This document shows positions 1 through 11,340 of a stretch of 64,000 nt of DNA, in pieces. Position 1 is the stretch's first letter; every line of letters begins with the position of its first letter. Source of the stretch: Laguncularia racemosa (lineage: Eukaryota > Streptophyta > Magnoliopsida > Myrtales > Combretaceae); assembly GCA_037954665.1 (NCBI GenBank), contig JBBMOL010000290.1:496001-560000 (forward strand), given 5' to 3'. The notes beneath the pieces are model-generated. The model made no database searches. It was not told where the DNA came from and worked only from the letters and a program-made list of their open reading frames with translations. A program made the translations under genes and the position numbers.

Positions 1-1185
1 ACAGCCCATACAGACACCAATGCTGGATGCAAAAAATGACCAGTAGCTATATCAAGGTGTGCCCTAGTTTCAGCATAGCCCGTGCTAATGCCAGTAACGA
101 GAATACAAGTTTGTTTTTTTTTTTTTCAACCCTGCCTCGAGCACGGCTGTACTGAATTGGGCAATGAAAATGACGTGTTTCGAAGTCAACACGGCCTCGA
201 GCATGGTCATGTTGATGCCCATGTTGAACCCTGTTTTCACATAACTATAAATAGATGCCTTATTTTATTTTAAGAAGACTTTTTTTTCTTCGAGCTTTGT
301 TCTAAAAACCCTAAGGGAATATTATTACGAACTTCAAGAAGAGAATTGTTTGAACATCATTAGAGATCACAAAACAACACAAGGGATTACTCTTTCTATC
401 ATGAATCAATTTTACTTCTCTAGATTCTCTGTTTTTATTGGAAACTCCATGGAGGAGTAATTCTTTATATCTTTCATCTTGTGAAACCTTAACTTATGTG
501 CTAAAACATTGATTGATTAATGAATTGTTTGTATATTTGCATCTATTCATGTGCTTCCACTATTCTTGTGATTAATTTATATGCGTGAATTGATTACATG
601 CCTAATTTTTAATAGATTGAAAAAGGTTTCGTCTAGTAAATTAGATCTTCATGAAATGAGAGATTACATGTTTTGTCTATAGGTAGGAAAATATTGATTT
701 TCTGCAATTAATTGAAACTTGTGAACTTAATGAGATCTTGCATGACGGTAGTAAGGGAGAGGTCTCCATTATCTTGTGCATGATTAAAAATTCATTAACT
801 CGAGAGAGTAATAGATTTTACTTGAGAATTCTTGCGATGCAAAGTGTAAATTGATTGGTTAATCGATATCTTATCTTGAGAATTTAAGGGTTAAGATGGA
901 ACAAGATGAGGGGTATATTTTATGATTGAATACATTTTTAAGACAATATCATTTAATTCTAGGGTTGTTAGGATTTGTTAATTTTTAATTTAATTCATAA
1001 TTTCCACATCATAAATTAGACTAAATACTAGAGAAAGGTAATACTAGTACTTATTTTCTATATCCCAGAGGACGACACTTGTTAAATCTATACTATAATC
1101 AATAGGTACACTGCCTAGCTCAATAACAGATTTTATTGGTTATAAATTTAAAATTTAAAACGATTGGATAGATTCAAGCACACCA
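1..1185 (+). repeat. 5' LTR of A1, truncated by the window edge
   Basis: This stretch matches 7174-8367 over its whole length, including a shared TATAAATA box (246-253 here, 7428-7435 there). The last bases, CACACCA, sit just before AGTTTT and the primer-binding site, fixing the right end at about 1185. By comparison with the 3' LTR, about 200 bases of U3 are missing to the left. Short open frames inside it are not genes. A module rich in inverted CATG steps lies at 185-232. Confidence 0.85.
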
Positions 1186-1191
1186 AGTTTT

Positions 1192-1210
1192 TGGCGCCGT
1201 TGCCAGAGAT
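1192..1210 (+). other. Primer-binding site of A1 (tRNA-Asp-like)
   Basis: TGGCGCCGTTGCCAGAGAT follows the 5' LTR by six bases. It is nearly the complement of the 3' end of plant tRNA-Asp, the usual primer of Athila/Tat elements. Confidence 0.8.
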
Positions 1211-1340
1211 TTGGCAAAGTAATATTAGGAAAAACCGTAATATCTACTACTTTAGTCATTCTTCTTATTTGTTTTATCTATTTTTCTTCTCTCCATCTTT
1301 TGAAAAGTTTTAATTCACACTTGGTTGCCTTTTGTAGTTT

Positions 1341-2830
1341 ATGACAAGAAATCTTCCCTCCGACATTCTTAATCTAGATCCTGAGATTGAGAGAACACTT
1401 TGCCAACTTCAAAGGAACGCAACTACTGAGCCTTCTAGGTAGTCAGTCAGTGAGGAGGGAGAACGTGATATAGCAATGGCAATGGAGGTTAAACAAGAAG
1501 AGCTAATGGAGCAACTTCATGATAGTTTTGAGTCAGAGTCATCTACAAAGAGTGAGGCAAAGGTACAAGAAGTAATGGTTGGGGATCCACCATAGACAAA
1601 CATTGAGTATGCAAAGCCCACACTGGATGGCACCGGTCCAACCATTGTTAAGCCTCCCATTGGGGTTAATAATTTCGAGATCAAGGGTGTGGTGATTTAA
1701 CTTCTACAACAATACTGTCAATTCGATGAATTACTTGATGAAGACCCCCATGCTCACATTTAGACATTCTTGGAGATTTATGAAACTTTCAAGAACAATG
1801 GGGCGATGGATGAAGCAGTGCATACAAGATTTTTCCCTTTTTCATTAAGAGGGAAGGCTAAGACATAGCTTTAATCATTAGGTCTTAGGGCTTTGACTAC
1901 ATAGGATGACACGGTAAAGGAGTTTCTGGACAATTATTTTCCACCATGCAAAACCGCCAAGCTTTAGAATGACATCTCTTCTATCACTTAACAAGATCAT
2001 GAAACGATATAGATGCTTAGCAGAGATAGATAGAGTTATTGAGGAAGTGTCCATATCACCAATTACCTACATAGATGTAAGTTCAAACATTTTTTAATGG
2101 GTTAAATCCAGCTACACGTCACTTGGTAGATGCCACAACTGGCGGTACATTGAATACTAAGACTTCGAAGGACTCATTGAAGCTATTCGTTGATATGGCA
2201 AGAAACAATTACCAATGAGGCCGTGGCAAGAGTAAGTAGAAAGTGACAAAAATGTTTGAAGTAGATGTCATGATTACTTTGGTAGCAAAGATGGAAACTT
2301 TAAGCTACCAAGTTACAACTCTCAAGAATTCCCAAGGACCATAACAACAACATCAGATGGGAGATCCTATGAAGGGTGTGGATCTTTTTTAGCAATATAA
2401 GTAGGTAGATTATCTTGGGAATTCAAATAGACAGTGGTAACACCTACCATCCGGGGATGAGAAACCATTCGAATCTATCTTATGGAAACCAAGACTATCA
2501 AAGAGCTAATCTACCACCACCAAGGTATTTGAAGCAACGACCACCACTTTATTAGCCTTTACCGCTTCCTTCAGTGTAGCCACCTCAACAAGAAAAGAAG
2601 GGTAACTTGGAAGATATACTGAGTCAATTCATCCAGAGCTCTGATGCAAGACATCATAATCAAGAGGCCTTAATTCACAATCTTGAGAAGCAAATTAGCC
2701 AACTAGCTAAGACGATGTTTGAGAGACAACCTGGCTCTCTTCCCAGCAACACAAAAAACAATCTTAGGGAATAGGCGAAAGCTATTACATTGAGAAGCGG
2801 GAAAGAGTTACCATCTAAATAGCGGCATAA
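1341..2830 (+). pseudogene. Gag relic of A1
   Basis: A start codon at 1341 begins a frame that reads like an Athila/Tat capsid protein: an acidic N-terminal part, a segment like VNNFEIKGVV, then DEDPHAHI and a RFFPFSLRGKAKT block at about 1825-1865, which is the conserved capsid core of this branch. The frame is broken by stops at 1440, 1593, 1698, 1761, 1866, 1872, 1902, 1965, 1989 and 2010. All ten are TAG or TAA at places where CAG, CAA or TGG is expected, the pattern left by C-to-T and G-to-A decay. No zinc knuckle was recognised. The 3' part (2100-2830) is Q/P-rich in broken frames and leads into the protease frame. Dead gene. Confidence 0.8.
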
Positions 2831-2870
2831 AAAGAAGCAAGAGGATAATCAATCTATTGAAAAGGAGAAG

Positions 2871-3866
2871 ATGACACCTGAGAAAACACATCCTGAGAAG
2901 AGATCAACACCGGCTATCAAAGAATATGTGCCAAAAATCCCTTATCCAGCTAGCCTCAACCAGAGCAAAGACAAGGAGCAGTTTGGTAAATTCCTTGATC
3001 TGTTTAAACAGTTGCACATTAACATTTCATTTGTAGAGACACTTTTGCAAATGCCAAAATATGTTAAGTTCCTAAAGGAGCTTCTGTCTAACAAGCGGAA
3101 GTTGGAAAATGTTTCTACCGTAGAAGTTGGTGCAAATTGCTCATCTATCATTCAAAATAAACTTCCTCTAAAGCTAAGGGATCTAAGCAATTTCACAATT
3201 CTGTGTTTCGTGGGTGATACTTCAGTTGATAAGGTCTTAGCTGATCTTGGGGCCAGCATCAATTTAATGCCATACACCGTTTTCAAGAAGTTGGGACTTT
3301 CTAACCTAACATCGACTAGGATGCGTTTCCAGCTTACTAACCGCTCTATGAAGATTCCCAAGGGGATAATCAAGGATGTTTTGGTAAAGGTAGGGAATTT
3401 CATCTACCCCATCGACTTTGTAGTTCTAGAAATGGATGAGGATGGGGATATCCCACTGATACTTGGGAGACCATTCCTAGCCACTGCTAAGGTGATGGTT
3501 GATGTGGAAGGAGGCAAGCTTACTTTGAGAATCGGTGATGAAGAGTTGGGAATGCAAATGGCTGCTGCTATGAAACACACTATATGCATTGATGACTCTT
3601 GTTACTCTATTGATGTTGTTGATATGTCAGTAAATGAGCATATGAAGGAAGTTCTGAGCAAAGATAAGTTAGAGTTGAGCTTGACATTGGAAGAGAAGAA
3701 GGATGTAGATAACCCAGAGGTTGCGCTACTCATTGAGCAGCTTAATGCTTCAAAAGGTGTTACACCTCAGCATAGGTTTGAAAAGTTGAGAATAGAAAAT
3801 GAGGCGAGACTTAAAACTTCTATAGAAGAGTCGCCAGTGTTGAAATTGAAAAAATTACCAGAGTAA
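2871..3866 (+). pseudogene. Protease-containing gag-pol segment of A1 (331 codons open)
   Basis: This is the longest undamaged frame of A1. The N-terminal third (residues 1-100) is the gag-protease linker seen in Athila/Tat elements, with the MPKYVKFLKELL motif. Residues about 120-210 are a retropepsin-type aspartic protease: ADLGASINLMP carries the catalytic Asp, and LILGRPFLATA is the second conserved strand. The DLG triad in place of DSG or DTG is normal for this branch. The start at 2871 is only the first Met of an open stretch; in the living element this would be part of one polyprotein with gag upstream and reverse transcriptase downstream. It ends at TAA 3864-3866, after which RT homology continues in a damaged frame. 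Confidence 0.85.
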
Positions 3867-3943
3867 CTGGAATATACTTTCCTTGTAGAAGACTTCAGCT
3901 TACCAATTATTATTCCCTCAAATTTACCTCAAGAGCAAAAAGA

Positions 3944-4577
3944 CTAATTACTTACGGTCCTAAGAGCACATAAGCAAGCCATCGCTTGGAAAATATCTAA
4001 TATAAAAGGTATCAACCCCTCCTTTTGTACTAACAAAATTTTATTAGAAGAAGGATTTAAGTCTGTAGTGCAACCATAGAGACAGCTAAATCCTAATATG
4101 AAGGAGCTGGTTAAGAAAGAGGTGATCAAACTTCTTGACACTGGACTTATTTACCCCATATCTGATAGCGGCTAGGTTAGTCCAACGTAAGTGATGCAGA
4201 AGAAAGGAGGGATTACTGTTATCCCTAATGAAAAGAGTGAGCTCATTCCCATGCAAACTGTCATTAGGTGGCGGGTGTGCATAGACTATCGGAAATTGAA
4301 TGACGCCACTCAAAAAGATCACTTTCCTCTCCATTTTGTTGATCAAATGTTGGAAAGGTTAGTTGGACACATGTATTATTGCTACATAGATGGAATGTCC
4401 AGCTACTTTTAGATACCTATTGCTCTGGAGGACTAGGAAAAAAAAACTTTCACATGCCTTTAGGGCATATATGCCTACAGGAGGATGCCGTTCGAGTTAT
4501 GTAATGCATCGGCTACGTTTCAACGGTGTATGTTGGCCATATTTAAAGATCTAGTGGAGAAAATCATGGAAGTCTTC
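3944..4577 (+). pseudogene. Reverse transcriptase N-terminal relic of A1
   Basis: Broken frames give the entry of a Ty3/gypsy reverse transcriptase: a block like LRAHKQAIAWKISNIKGI at about 3958-4010, the VCIDYRKLNDATQKDHFPL fingers motif at about 4277-4330, and a palm segment ending in VEKIMEVF at 4577. Several TAG stops interrupt it. Homology stops exactly where the catalytic Asp-Asp pair should follow, and the sequence jumps to the far 3' end of the element. The polymerase active site, RNase H and integrase are therefore all missing. Confidence 0.8.
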
Positions 4578-6970
4578 AAGGAGGAATTAGATCTTCAACT
4601 ACTAGAGACTTAGTTAAAGAATGTGAAGAGCATCGAGCCAACGATGTTAAACAAGTGCACTTCTTGGGAGGTAACCCATGTCTAACTTAAGTAAATAGCG
4701 TTCGTTTTGTTTTCTTCTTGTTGTCACTATCCTAAGTCTATTATTTTTAGAAATTTACAAATCTTAAGGGGAGTTTTTGAGCTTATTTGAAGAGAGCGAG
4801 AGTAATTTCTAAGTGTAGGGATACGCCAATGACAAGTAAGGAAGTTTAAATTTTAATCACTAAGTGCACCTGGTAAGTCTTTCTCCACATTCATTTACAC
4901 TTTTAGAGGTACACGATGATCACAATTGTTGTCTATTAGCTTGAGCAAGTCTTATTTTCCTCTACGTGTTTTTCAAAGTCCGCATTATCTTGAGCACAAC
5001 CAATGCTCAAGACTATGCACAATCTAAAGAGGTCCTGTAGATTTATTTTAAGGTCAACACAACCACGAGCATAGCCGTACTAAAGCTAAGGATGACTTTA
5101 TCAAACATTTTGTGGAATTTTTTAAGTCAGCATGGTCGTAATGCAGCTAGGGTAGACTTGCCCTGTAAAACACCGCCTTTTATGCTCCTTTTGAGGGTCT
5201 GCATGGCCCCGAGCATGGCTATGCAGCAACCCGTGTTGACAACCCACATATATATACAGTTTCTCTCTCTCCTCCCTCACTCTCTAACTTCACCATTTAT
5301 CTAGACTAGGATAGTCTAACTTCTCTTTTTACTCTTAATTTCTTTGTTTTTCTTTTTTTCTTTTTCTAGGATGATGCAACACAAACTTTGGGTTCCCAAC
5401 TCCAATGATGACATGCCATAACTGTTTTACTCTTACACCCAGTCTCGAACTCTATACGCAACCGTCTACATATAAAAACCGAGGAAGTTCTTAGTGTCCT
5501 TTTCTTTCTGTTATTTTTCATTTCATTTTTTTTTCTTTTTCCCTTTTATTTGTTTAATTTAGGAAGACATTGAGGACAATGTCTTAAATAAGTGTGGGGA
5601 AAGGGGTATATGGAACGAAGAAAATTGAGAAATTTGGGTCCTGCTTTACTTATATTATCTATGCACCGTCTTATTAAATTTCCCCCATTTACAAGTTTGC
5701 AATTGAGTTTAAATGTTGATTTTAAATCATTAAAAGGCAAGATCCTTGAAATTGTGCTCATAAAAGTTAGTGATTTTGTGTTCTTTACTCGCCTATTGTT
5801 GGACTTTGTATACTTAGTTGGAATTTCATGATGAAATCTAAGTGGAGTAATCTTACTTGCTATTTAATTATTGATTTTGGAGTTATGAAATAGATTGAAG
5901 TCCTTAGTTTAAAGTTAAATGATTGTATTTTTTTAAGCTTATTGGTTAATATATTTACCTTTCAAAAACTTTGAGAGCTCTTCAAACTTTTCATGAAGGT
6001 GCATATAAAGCCTATCACTTGGTGATTCCTCTTAAGTAATCTCTTTGAAAATTAATTAATTAATGTGTTAATTAAGCAATAATGTGAAAAGCTTAGTTAG
6101 TATGGGCGAGCTTTAGTCCCTTAGAAGAGCAAAGTCTGACTCCACTGCTACCTAGTCAATCAGTTAAAGAAATAATAAGCCACTACTCCAATGACTTGGC
6201 TTCTTCAAGTTAAAAGTATCTTTATGAATCCCTAAAGTTAAGATAACGAAGGTTCAATGGGGTCCATTTAAAACCCGATCACCTAAGGTCATCGAGCCTG
6301 GGATCAACCGATCGATGATATTATAATAACAAGATGGAATATAAAAAAGGCAAAGTTAAATGGGTCTTGTAACTCGAATAATTAAGTCCGTAGGGACGCC
6401 TTCAATTAAGGGGATAACGTCTGTTAACTTGGGTCACGAGCTCGGGATTATCGACTAAACATTCATTACAAGGGTTACAAGATCTTAAATAAATGAATAT
6501 AATATATATATAAAAAGAGAGGAAAATTTGGAAAATTTTTTGAGAGGTTTAACAAAAAGAGGAAGAAAATCCAGGGGAAGGGTGAATGTCATATACTTTC
6601 ACTTGAGGTTGTTGTGCTTAGAAGAGGTAGTTGAACGGTTTATATATTCTCTAGTAAGTGGTGAGATGTGACCAAGTCACTTTTGCTTTGTTTGACTTTC
6701 TTTGTAACTTGGGAAGCATTTTTTAAATGATGAGGGTAATAGTTTAACTTACTTAGATTAATTTGTAAACTCTAATTTTTGTATGCCAGGTACATATACA
6801 ATCATAGTAGGTTTAAGTAGTGAGCACTAATGAATCACTAAGATTGAATTAAATAGATGATGTTACTGGTGATTTAAAGTTTAACAATGAGTACAATTAA
6901 TGAGAGGAGATCTATTTTATCCTTATTTTGTTTTCTTAAGGACAAACAAATGGTTAAGTGTAGGGAAATT
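4578..6970 (+). other. 3' untranslated region of A1, no gene recognised
   Basis: After the pol breakpoint there is a short end-of-pol block (4637-4678, GCCAACGATGTTAAACAAG then TTGGGAGGTAACCCA) also present in element A2. The rest holds no recognisable envelope-like or other gene. Visible items are inverted CACG/CATG-type modules at 4986-5240, a pyrimidine-rich run at 5255-5380, a purine-rich GTGTGGGGAAAGGGG at 5591-5605 (possibly an internal polypurine tract) and AT-rich DNA. The tract TGTAGGGAAATT at 6959-6970, directly before the 3' LTR, is the likely polypurine primer. Confidence 0.65.
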
Positions 6971-8367
6971 TGATAAGTGTCAGAAGACCTTTAATTCTAA
7001 TGCTTATTAGTTATAATTTTATATGGATTTCATGTGATTTGTGAAGAAAAGGGTACTTATATGATTAAATTTCAATTTCAGGTGTCAATGGAGAAAAAGG
7101 AAAGGTTTAAGGATGATATAAGCAAAGGCAAGGTGAAATTTGGCAAAAAATGAAGAAAATTGATTTTTAGTTCAGTACAACCCATGTAGATGCCGATGCT
7201 GGATGCAAAAAATGGCTAGTAGCTATATCAAGGTGTGCCCCAGGTTTAGCATAGCCTATGTTGATACCAGCAACGAGAATACAAGTTTTTTTTTTTCAAC
7301 CCTGCCCCGAGTACGGTCGTGCTAGAGGCCGTGCTGAACTAAGCGATGAAAATGATGTAACTCAGAGTCAACATGGCCTAAAGGATGGTCGTGCTGACGC
7401 CCGTGCTGAATCCTATTTTTGTATAACTATAAATAAATGCCTTGTTTTATTTTAAGGAGACTTTTTTTTCTTCTGGCTTCTTTCTAAAAACCCTAGGGGA
7501 GCATTATTATGAACTTCAAGAGGAGAATTGTTCGAACATCATTGGAGATCACAAAATAACACAAATGATTACTCTTTCTATTAGGAATCAATTTTATTTC
7601 TCTAGATTCTCTGTTTTTATTGAAAGCTCCATGGAGGAGTAATTCTTTATATCTTTCATCTTGTGAAACCTTAACCTATGTGCCGAAACATTGATTGATT
7701 AATGAATTGTTTATATCTTTGCATCATTTGATGTGTTTCCATTATTCTTGTAATTAATTTATGTTCGTGAATTGATTGCATGTCTGATTTTTAATAGATT
7801 GAAAGAGGTTTCGTCTAGTAAATTAAATCTTCATGAATGGAGGGATTATATGTTTTGCCTAAAGATAGGAAAACATTGACTTTTTGCAATTAATTGAAAT
7901 TTGTGAACTTAATGAGATCTTGCATGACGGTAGTGAGGGAGAGGTCTCCATTATCTTGTGCATGATTAAGAATTGATTAACTCGAGGGAGTAATTGATTT
8001 TACTTGAGAATTCCTACAGTGCAAAGTGTAAATTGATTAGTTAATTGATATCTCATTTTGAGAATTTAAGGGTTAGGATGGAACAAGATGAGAAGTATAT
8101 TTTGTGATTGAATACATTTTTAAGACAATATCATTTAATTTTAGGGTTGTTAAGATTTGTTAATTGTTAATTTAATTTATAATTTTCACATCATAAATTA
8201 GATTAGATAGTAGAGAAAGATAATATTAGTACTTGTTTTCTACATCTCAAAGGACGACACCTATTAAATCTATACTATAATCAATAGGTACACTACCTAA
8301 CTTGATAGTAGATTTTATTGGTTATAAATTTAAAACTTAAAAAAATTGGATAGATTCGAGTGCACTA
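6971..8367 (+). repeat. 3' LTR of A1, about 1.4 kb
   Basis: It starts with TGATAAGTGT straight after a purine-rich tract and ends in GCACTA, aligned with CACCA at the end of the 5' LTR (the TA end is probably a decayed CA). The portion from 7174 matches the 5' LTR base for base with scattered, mostly transition-type differences. A TATAAATA box lies at 7428-7435. A module with CACGG/CGTGC steps at 7301-7413 corresponds to 122-232 in the 5' LTR. Confidence 0.85.
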
Positions 8368-8557
8368 ATCATAGTACTCATAAGGATTTCTAAGAAACAT
8401 GTATCTATCAAAATAAATTTAAAAACTAGAATTCCTAATTCTTGATTAGTAATATCCTTCTAATCTAGAGTTTCTAAATTCTAAGCCTAAATAACATATA
8501 ACTTTTGATTTATTAGAATTTCACAATTTAACTCTAATATAGTATTAAGTTAGTACT

Positions 8558-8599
8558 TGGGTTGCCTCCCAAAAAGTGTTGTTATTTAACATCATTGGC
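8558..8599 (-). other. End-of-pol block shared by A2 and A1
   Basis: On the minus strand this reads GCCAATGATGTTAAATAAC then CACTTTTTGGGAGGCAACCCA, nearly identical to 4637-4678 of A1. It shows the two elements belong to related families and marks where their internal deletions rejoin the 3' part. Confidence 0.75.
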
Positions 8600-8622
8600 T
8601 AAACATTTTTCACCTTATATGT

Positions 8623-8926
8623 TTAGTCAAGGGCCTGGCACTTATATTTCCAATAGTCAAGTTTCTTAGATTTAACTGGACCCTTTAAATTGCCACAAGT
8701 GTGATATTGTTGTATTGGGTCTTTGTGAATACCATCCTTCACATAAGTATAATTAAACAAGTTAGATGTATTCACTAAATAGTAAGTATTGTTATTATTT
8801 GGAGGATGTGAAATTATGTTTGGTGTTTTGAAAGTTTGTCCTTCATTTCCTATTTTCAAAGTTAAAGTGTGATTACCTACATTTATGATTGCTATTGTAG
8901 TAGCTAGAAAAGGGCATCCCAAAATA
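8623..8926 (-). pseudogene. Protease C-terminal part of A2
   Basis: The minus-strand frame opens with the second conserved strand of a retroviral-type aspartic protease (LGCPFLATTIAIINVG) and continues through LKIGNE, then an unrecognised Asn-rich tail to a TAA at 8623. The N-terminal part, with the catalytic Asp, is at 15442-15848, beyond inserted element C1. The reading frame is continuous across the insertion when one copy of the 5-bp duplication is removed. After the TAA the sequence passes directly to the end-of-pol block, so RT and integrase are deleted. Confidence 0.8.
8922..8926. repeat. Target site duplication of C1, left copy (AAATA)
   Basis: AAATA immediately precedes the TGATATG start of the left LTR. 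The same five bases follow the right LTR at 15442-15446. Confidence 0.9.
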
Positions 8927-9620
8927 TGATATGCCAAACTAATTTCAATTAAACAATCCTAATTAAAGATACGATTGAGTAATTGTTTCAAAAAAATGGT
9001 GTGATTTCCTAGTATATCGTGAACCCTAATTTTGAAGGAAAAAGAACCAAATGAAACTCCAAATGTTACTCATTAGTAGAATTAGGAAAAAAAATAACTT
9101 GCAATTGCTGATTTTACACATAACAATCCAAGTCTCCACTCACCACAACCCTAGAAGAATTGATAAGAGTGTATATGAAATAGAGGAAGTCCCCCTTTTT
9201 CACGTGAAACAAGCTGCAAATATATTCCAAAAGTCCCTTTGTTGTTCTCCTTTACTAGTATTTATACTAACCCTAAATATGGAAAAATAACATAAAAAAA
9301 TAATGATAAATGGTCGATCTTCTATGCCCATCTCGGTTTAAAAATACATAACACAAGGTTGACTCCTCTTAGTTCATTTTGGTTCATCATGGATCGTGAC
9401 TCATCTCCAAACCAAGTGCTAGTGTGTTTGATTGTCTTCCTGTAATACTAATAAGTGTACTTGATTAAATACAAAACAATCATATAAAGTAAATGAAGAC
9501 ACTATGTGAATGTCTTTAGGTTCCATTTTCTCAAAAAGGATTCTCCATGTTAAGTTTTGTAGTCCTCTGGCTCTTGCTTTTGTTATGGGTCATGTTGGTG
9601 CATTAGTTTGATTCTCATCA
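8927..9620 (-). repeat. 3' LTR of C1
   Basis: A 694-bp LTR, TG...CA, matching 14739-15441. The minus-strand TATAAATA box is at 9259-9266. The first codons of the LTR on the minus strand continue the integrase frame and include a PITKARAR stretch (9569-9589). Confidence 0.92.
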
Positions 9621-9631
9621 TCTCCTTGGGC

Positions 9632-10760
9632 CTATAGAAGATTTGCCCTCAAATCTAATGGGTCTTCATGGGTATCGTCCGGTATATAAGGCGATAGATC
9701 TGCAACATTGAATGTAGCAGAGAAGTCGTATTCTCCTAGTAACTCTATCATGTATGCATTGTTGTTGATGCACTTTAGAACTTTGAAAGGTCCATCTGCT
9801 CTAAGTGAAAGCTTTTGTGACTTCATGTTAGGAAACCTGTCTTTACTGAGATTAATCCAAACTAGATCACCTGGATTATACATTTTGGTTTTCCTGTTTT
9901 TGTTGCCCTAAAGTTTCCGTTGTTCCTGAGTTTTCTTAAGATGCTCAAAAGCCTTGTGATGAAGTTTCTGAATCTCCTTTGCACGTTCTACTCCACTCAA
10001 GCTTTCTTCCTTTGTTTTCAAATTAGCTATTAAATCTAATGGAAGGGTAGGATTATAGCCATACACGACTTCAAATGGAGACTTACTAGTTGAACTATGA
10101 GTTGATCTATTGTAAGCGAACTCAACAATAGGAAGACACAATTCCTAATCAGTAATATTCTTGCCAACCGTTGCTCTTAGAAATGCACTAAGAGTACGAT
10201 TGACTGTTTGGTCGTCCGTATAGGGATGACATGAGGTACTATACATGAGTTTAGTACCAAGCCTTTTCCAAAGTATCTTCTAGAAAAGGCTAAGAAACTT
10301 AGTGTCTTTATCAGACACTATGCTATGAGGAACACCATGTAGTTTTACAATTTCCTGCATAAAAAGGTTAGCTATAAAAAGTGCATCATCTATTTTGTGG
10401 CAAGGCATAAAATGTGACATTTTGCTGAAGTGATCAACGACAACCATAATGGAGTCTTTCCTCTTTGTGTCCTGGGTAGACCTAAAATGAAATGCATAAT
10501 AATATCAATCCAAGGCTATGTAGGTAGAGGTAAAAGCATATATTCACCTAGAACTCCCTTCTTCCCCTTTACCCTCTTACAAACACCACACCTCTCCAAT
10601 ACTTTGTGGACATCCTTTATCATACCCCTCTAGTAAAAATGCTATTTCAATTACTCTAAAGTTCTCTTTTCACTAAAATGACCAAATAACCCTCCAGCAT
10701 GAGTTTCCCTAACCAACAACTCTCTAACAAAACCACAAGATATACATAATTTTCCTGCTT
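9632..10760 (-). pseudogene. Integrase of C1, broken
   Basis: Reading leftwards from 10760, the frame gives a His/Cys zinc-binding segment (ETHAGGLFGHF, later CGVCKRVKG), the core domain in shifted frames, and the C-terminal part (GDLVWINLSKDRFPN, ADLSPY). The first catalytic Asp is His: the expected MDF reads MHF near 10480. The second is kept (VSDKDTKF). At the third site HPYTDDQTVNRTL lacks two residues including the catalytic Glu, a 6-base in-frame loss near 10200. At least one frameshift lies at about 10430-10470. The stop at 9632-9634 is TAG where CAG is likely; the frame then runs on into the LTR. This enzyme could not be active. Confidence 0.85.
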
Positions 10761-10761
10761 T

Positions 10762-11340
10762 TTACAGAAGGCCATCTATCATATAATACTCATCTACTAC
10801 ATTTCCTCTAAAGCATCTCTCAACAATCAATTTTAGGAATTCATCATGAGCACATTGTTCCTTCATTAATTCAAACCTAAGCAGTTTTGATTGTAGAGAG
10901 GTGATAAGTACATACCTGCGTGATAAGGCATCAACTACAATATTCGTGCTTCCCTTCTTGTACTTAATCACATAGGCAAAACTCTTTAAGAATTCCACCC
11001 ATTTGGCTTGGCATTTCAATAGATGTTGTCGACCTTTAAAGTGTTTTAGTGACTTATGATTTGTATAAATAATGAACTCCTTAGGAAGAAAATGATGTTG
11101 CCATGTCATCAACGCCCTCACTAAGGAATAGAATTCCTTATCATATACTAAGTAGTTTAGAGGTGCACCACTCAATTTTTCACTAAAATAAGAAATGGGC
11201 TTCTTGTCCTGCATCAACACAACACCAATCCTTACCATTGATGCATCACACTCCAATTCAAAAATTTTGTCAAAATCAAGTAAAGCTAACACAAGAGCAC
11301 TAGTTAGCTTTGCTTTCACCTCCTCAAAACTCTTTTGGGC
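10762..11340 (-). pseudogene. RNase H region of C1
   Basis: The minus-strand frame from 11319 is open for 185 codons and reads as the RNase H of a Ty3/gypsy pol: FELECDASMVRIG with the first acidic residue, KPISYFSEKLSG, YDKEFYSLVRAL with the conserved Glu, YTNHKSLKHFKG (the Asp of the usual TDHKSL is Asn here) and VVDALSRR at the end. It is joined to RT upstream across a TAG at about 11340. The Asp-to-Asn change fits the G-to-A decay seen elsewhere. Confidence 0.85.

Larger units (their letters stand above)
1..8367 (+). mobile_element. Athila-like Ty3/gypsy LTR retrotransposon A1, internally deleted
   Basis: The element reads left to right: truncated 5' LTR (1-1185), a primer-binding site resembling the 3' end of tRNA-Asp, a gag relic, a protease reading frame, an N-terminal reverse transcriptase piece, a long non-coding 3' part and a 3' LTR (6971-8367). 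The DLGASINLMP protease motif and the TGGCGCCGTTGCC primer site are typical of the Athila/Tat branch. RNase H and nearly all of integrase are absent, so this copy could not move by itself. The left end lies about 200 bases outside the window, so the left TSD cannot be checked; ATCAT at 8368-8372 would be the right one. It abuts the minus-strand element A2 and may have inserted into it. Confidence 0.85.

Noticed and set aside
82..273. Open frames inside the A1 LTRs (82-273, 7258-7455, 7442-7642)
   Set aside because: They lie within LTR sequence, are not conserved in length between the two copies and have no family likeness.
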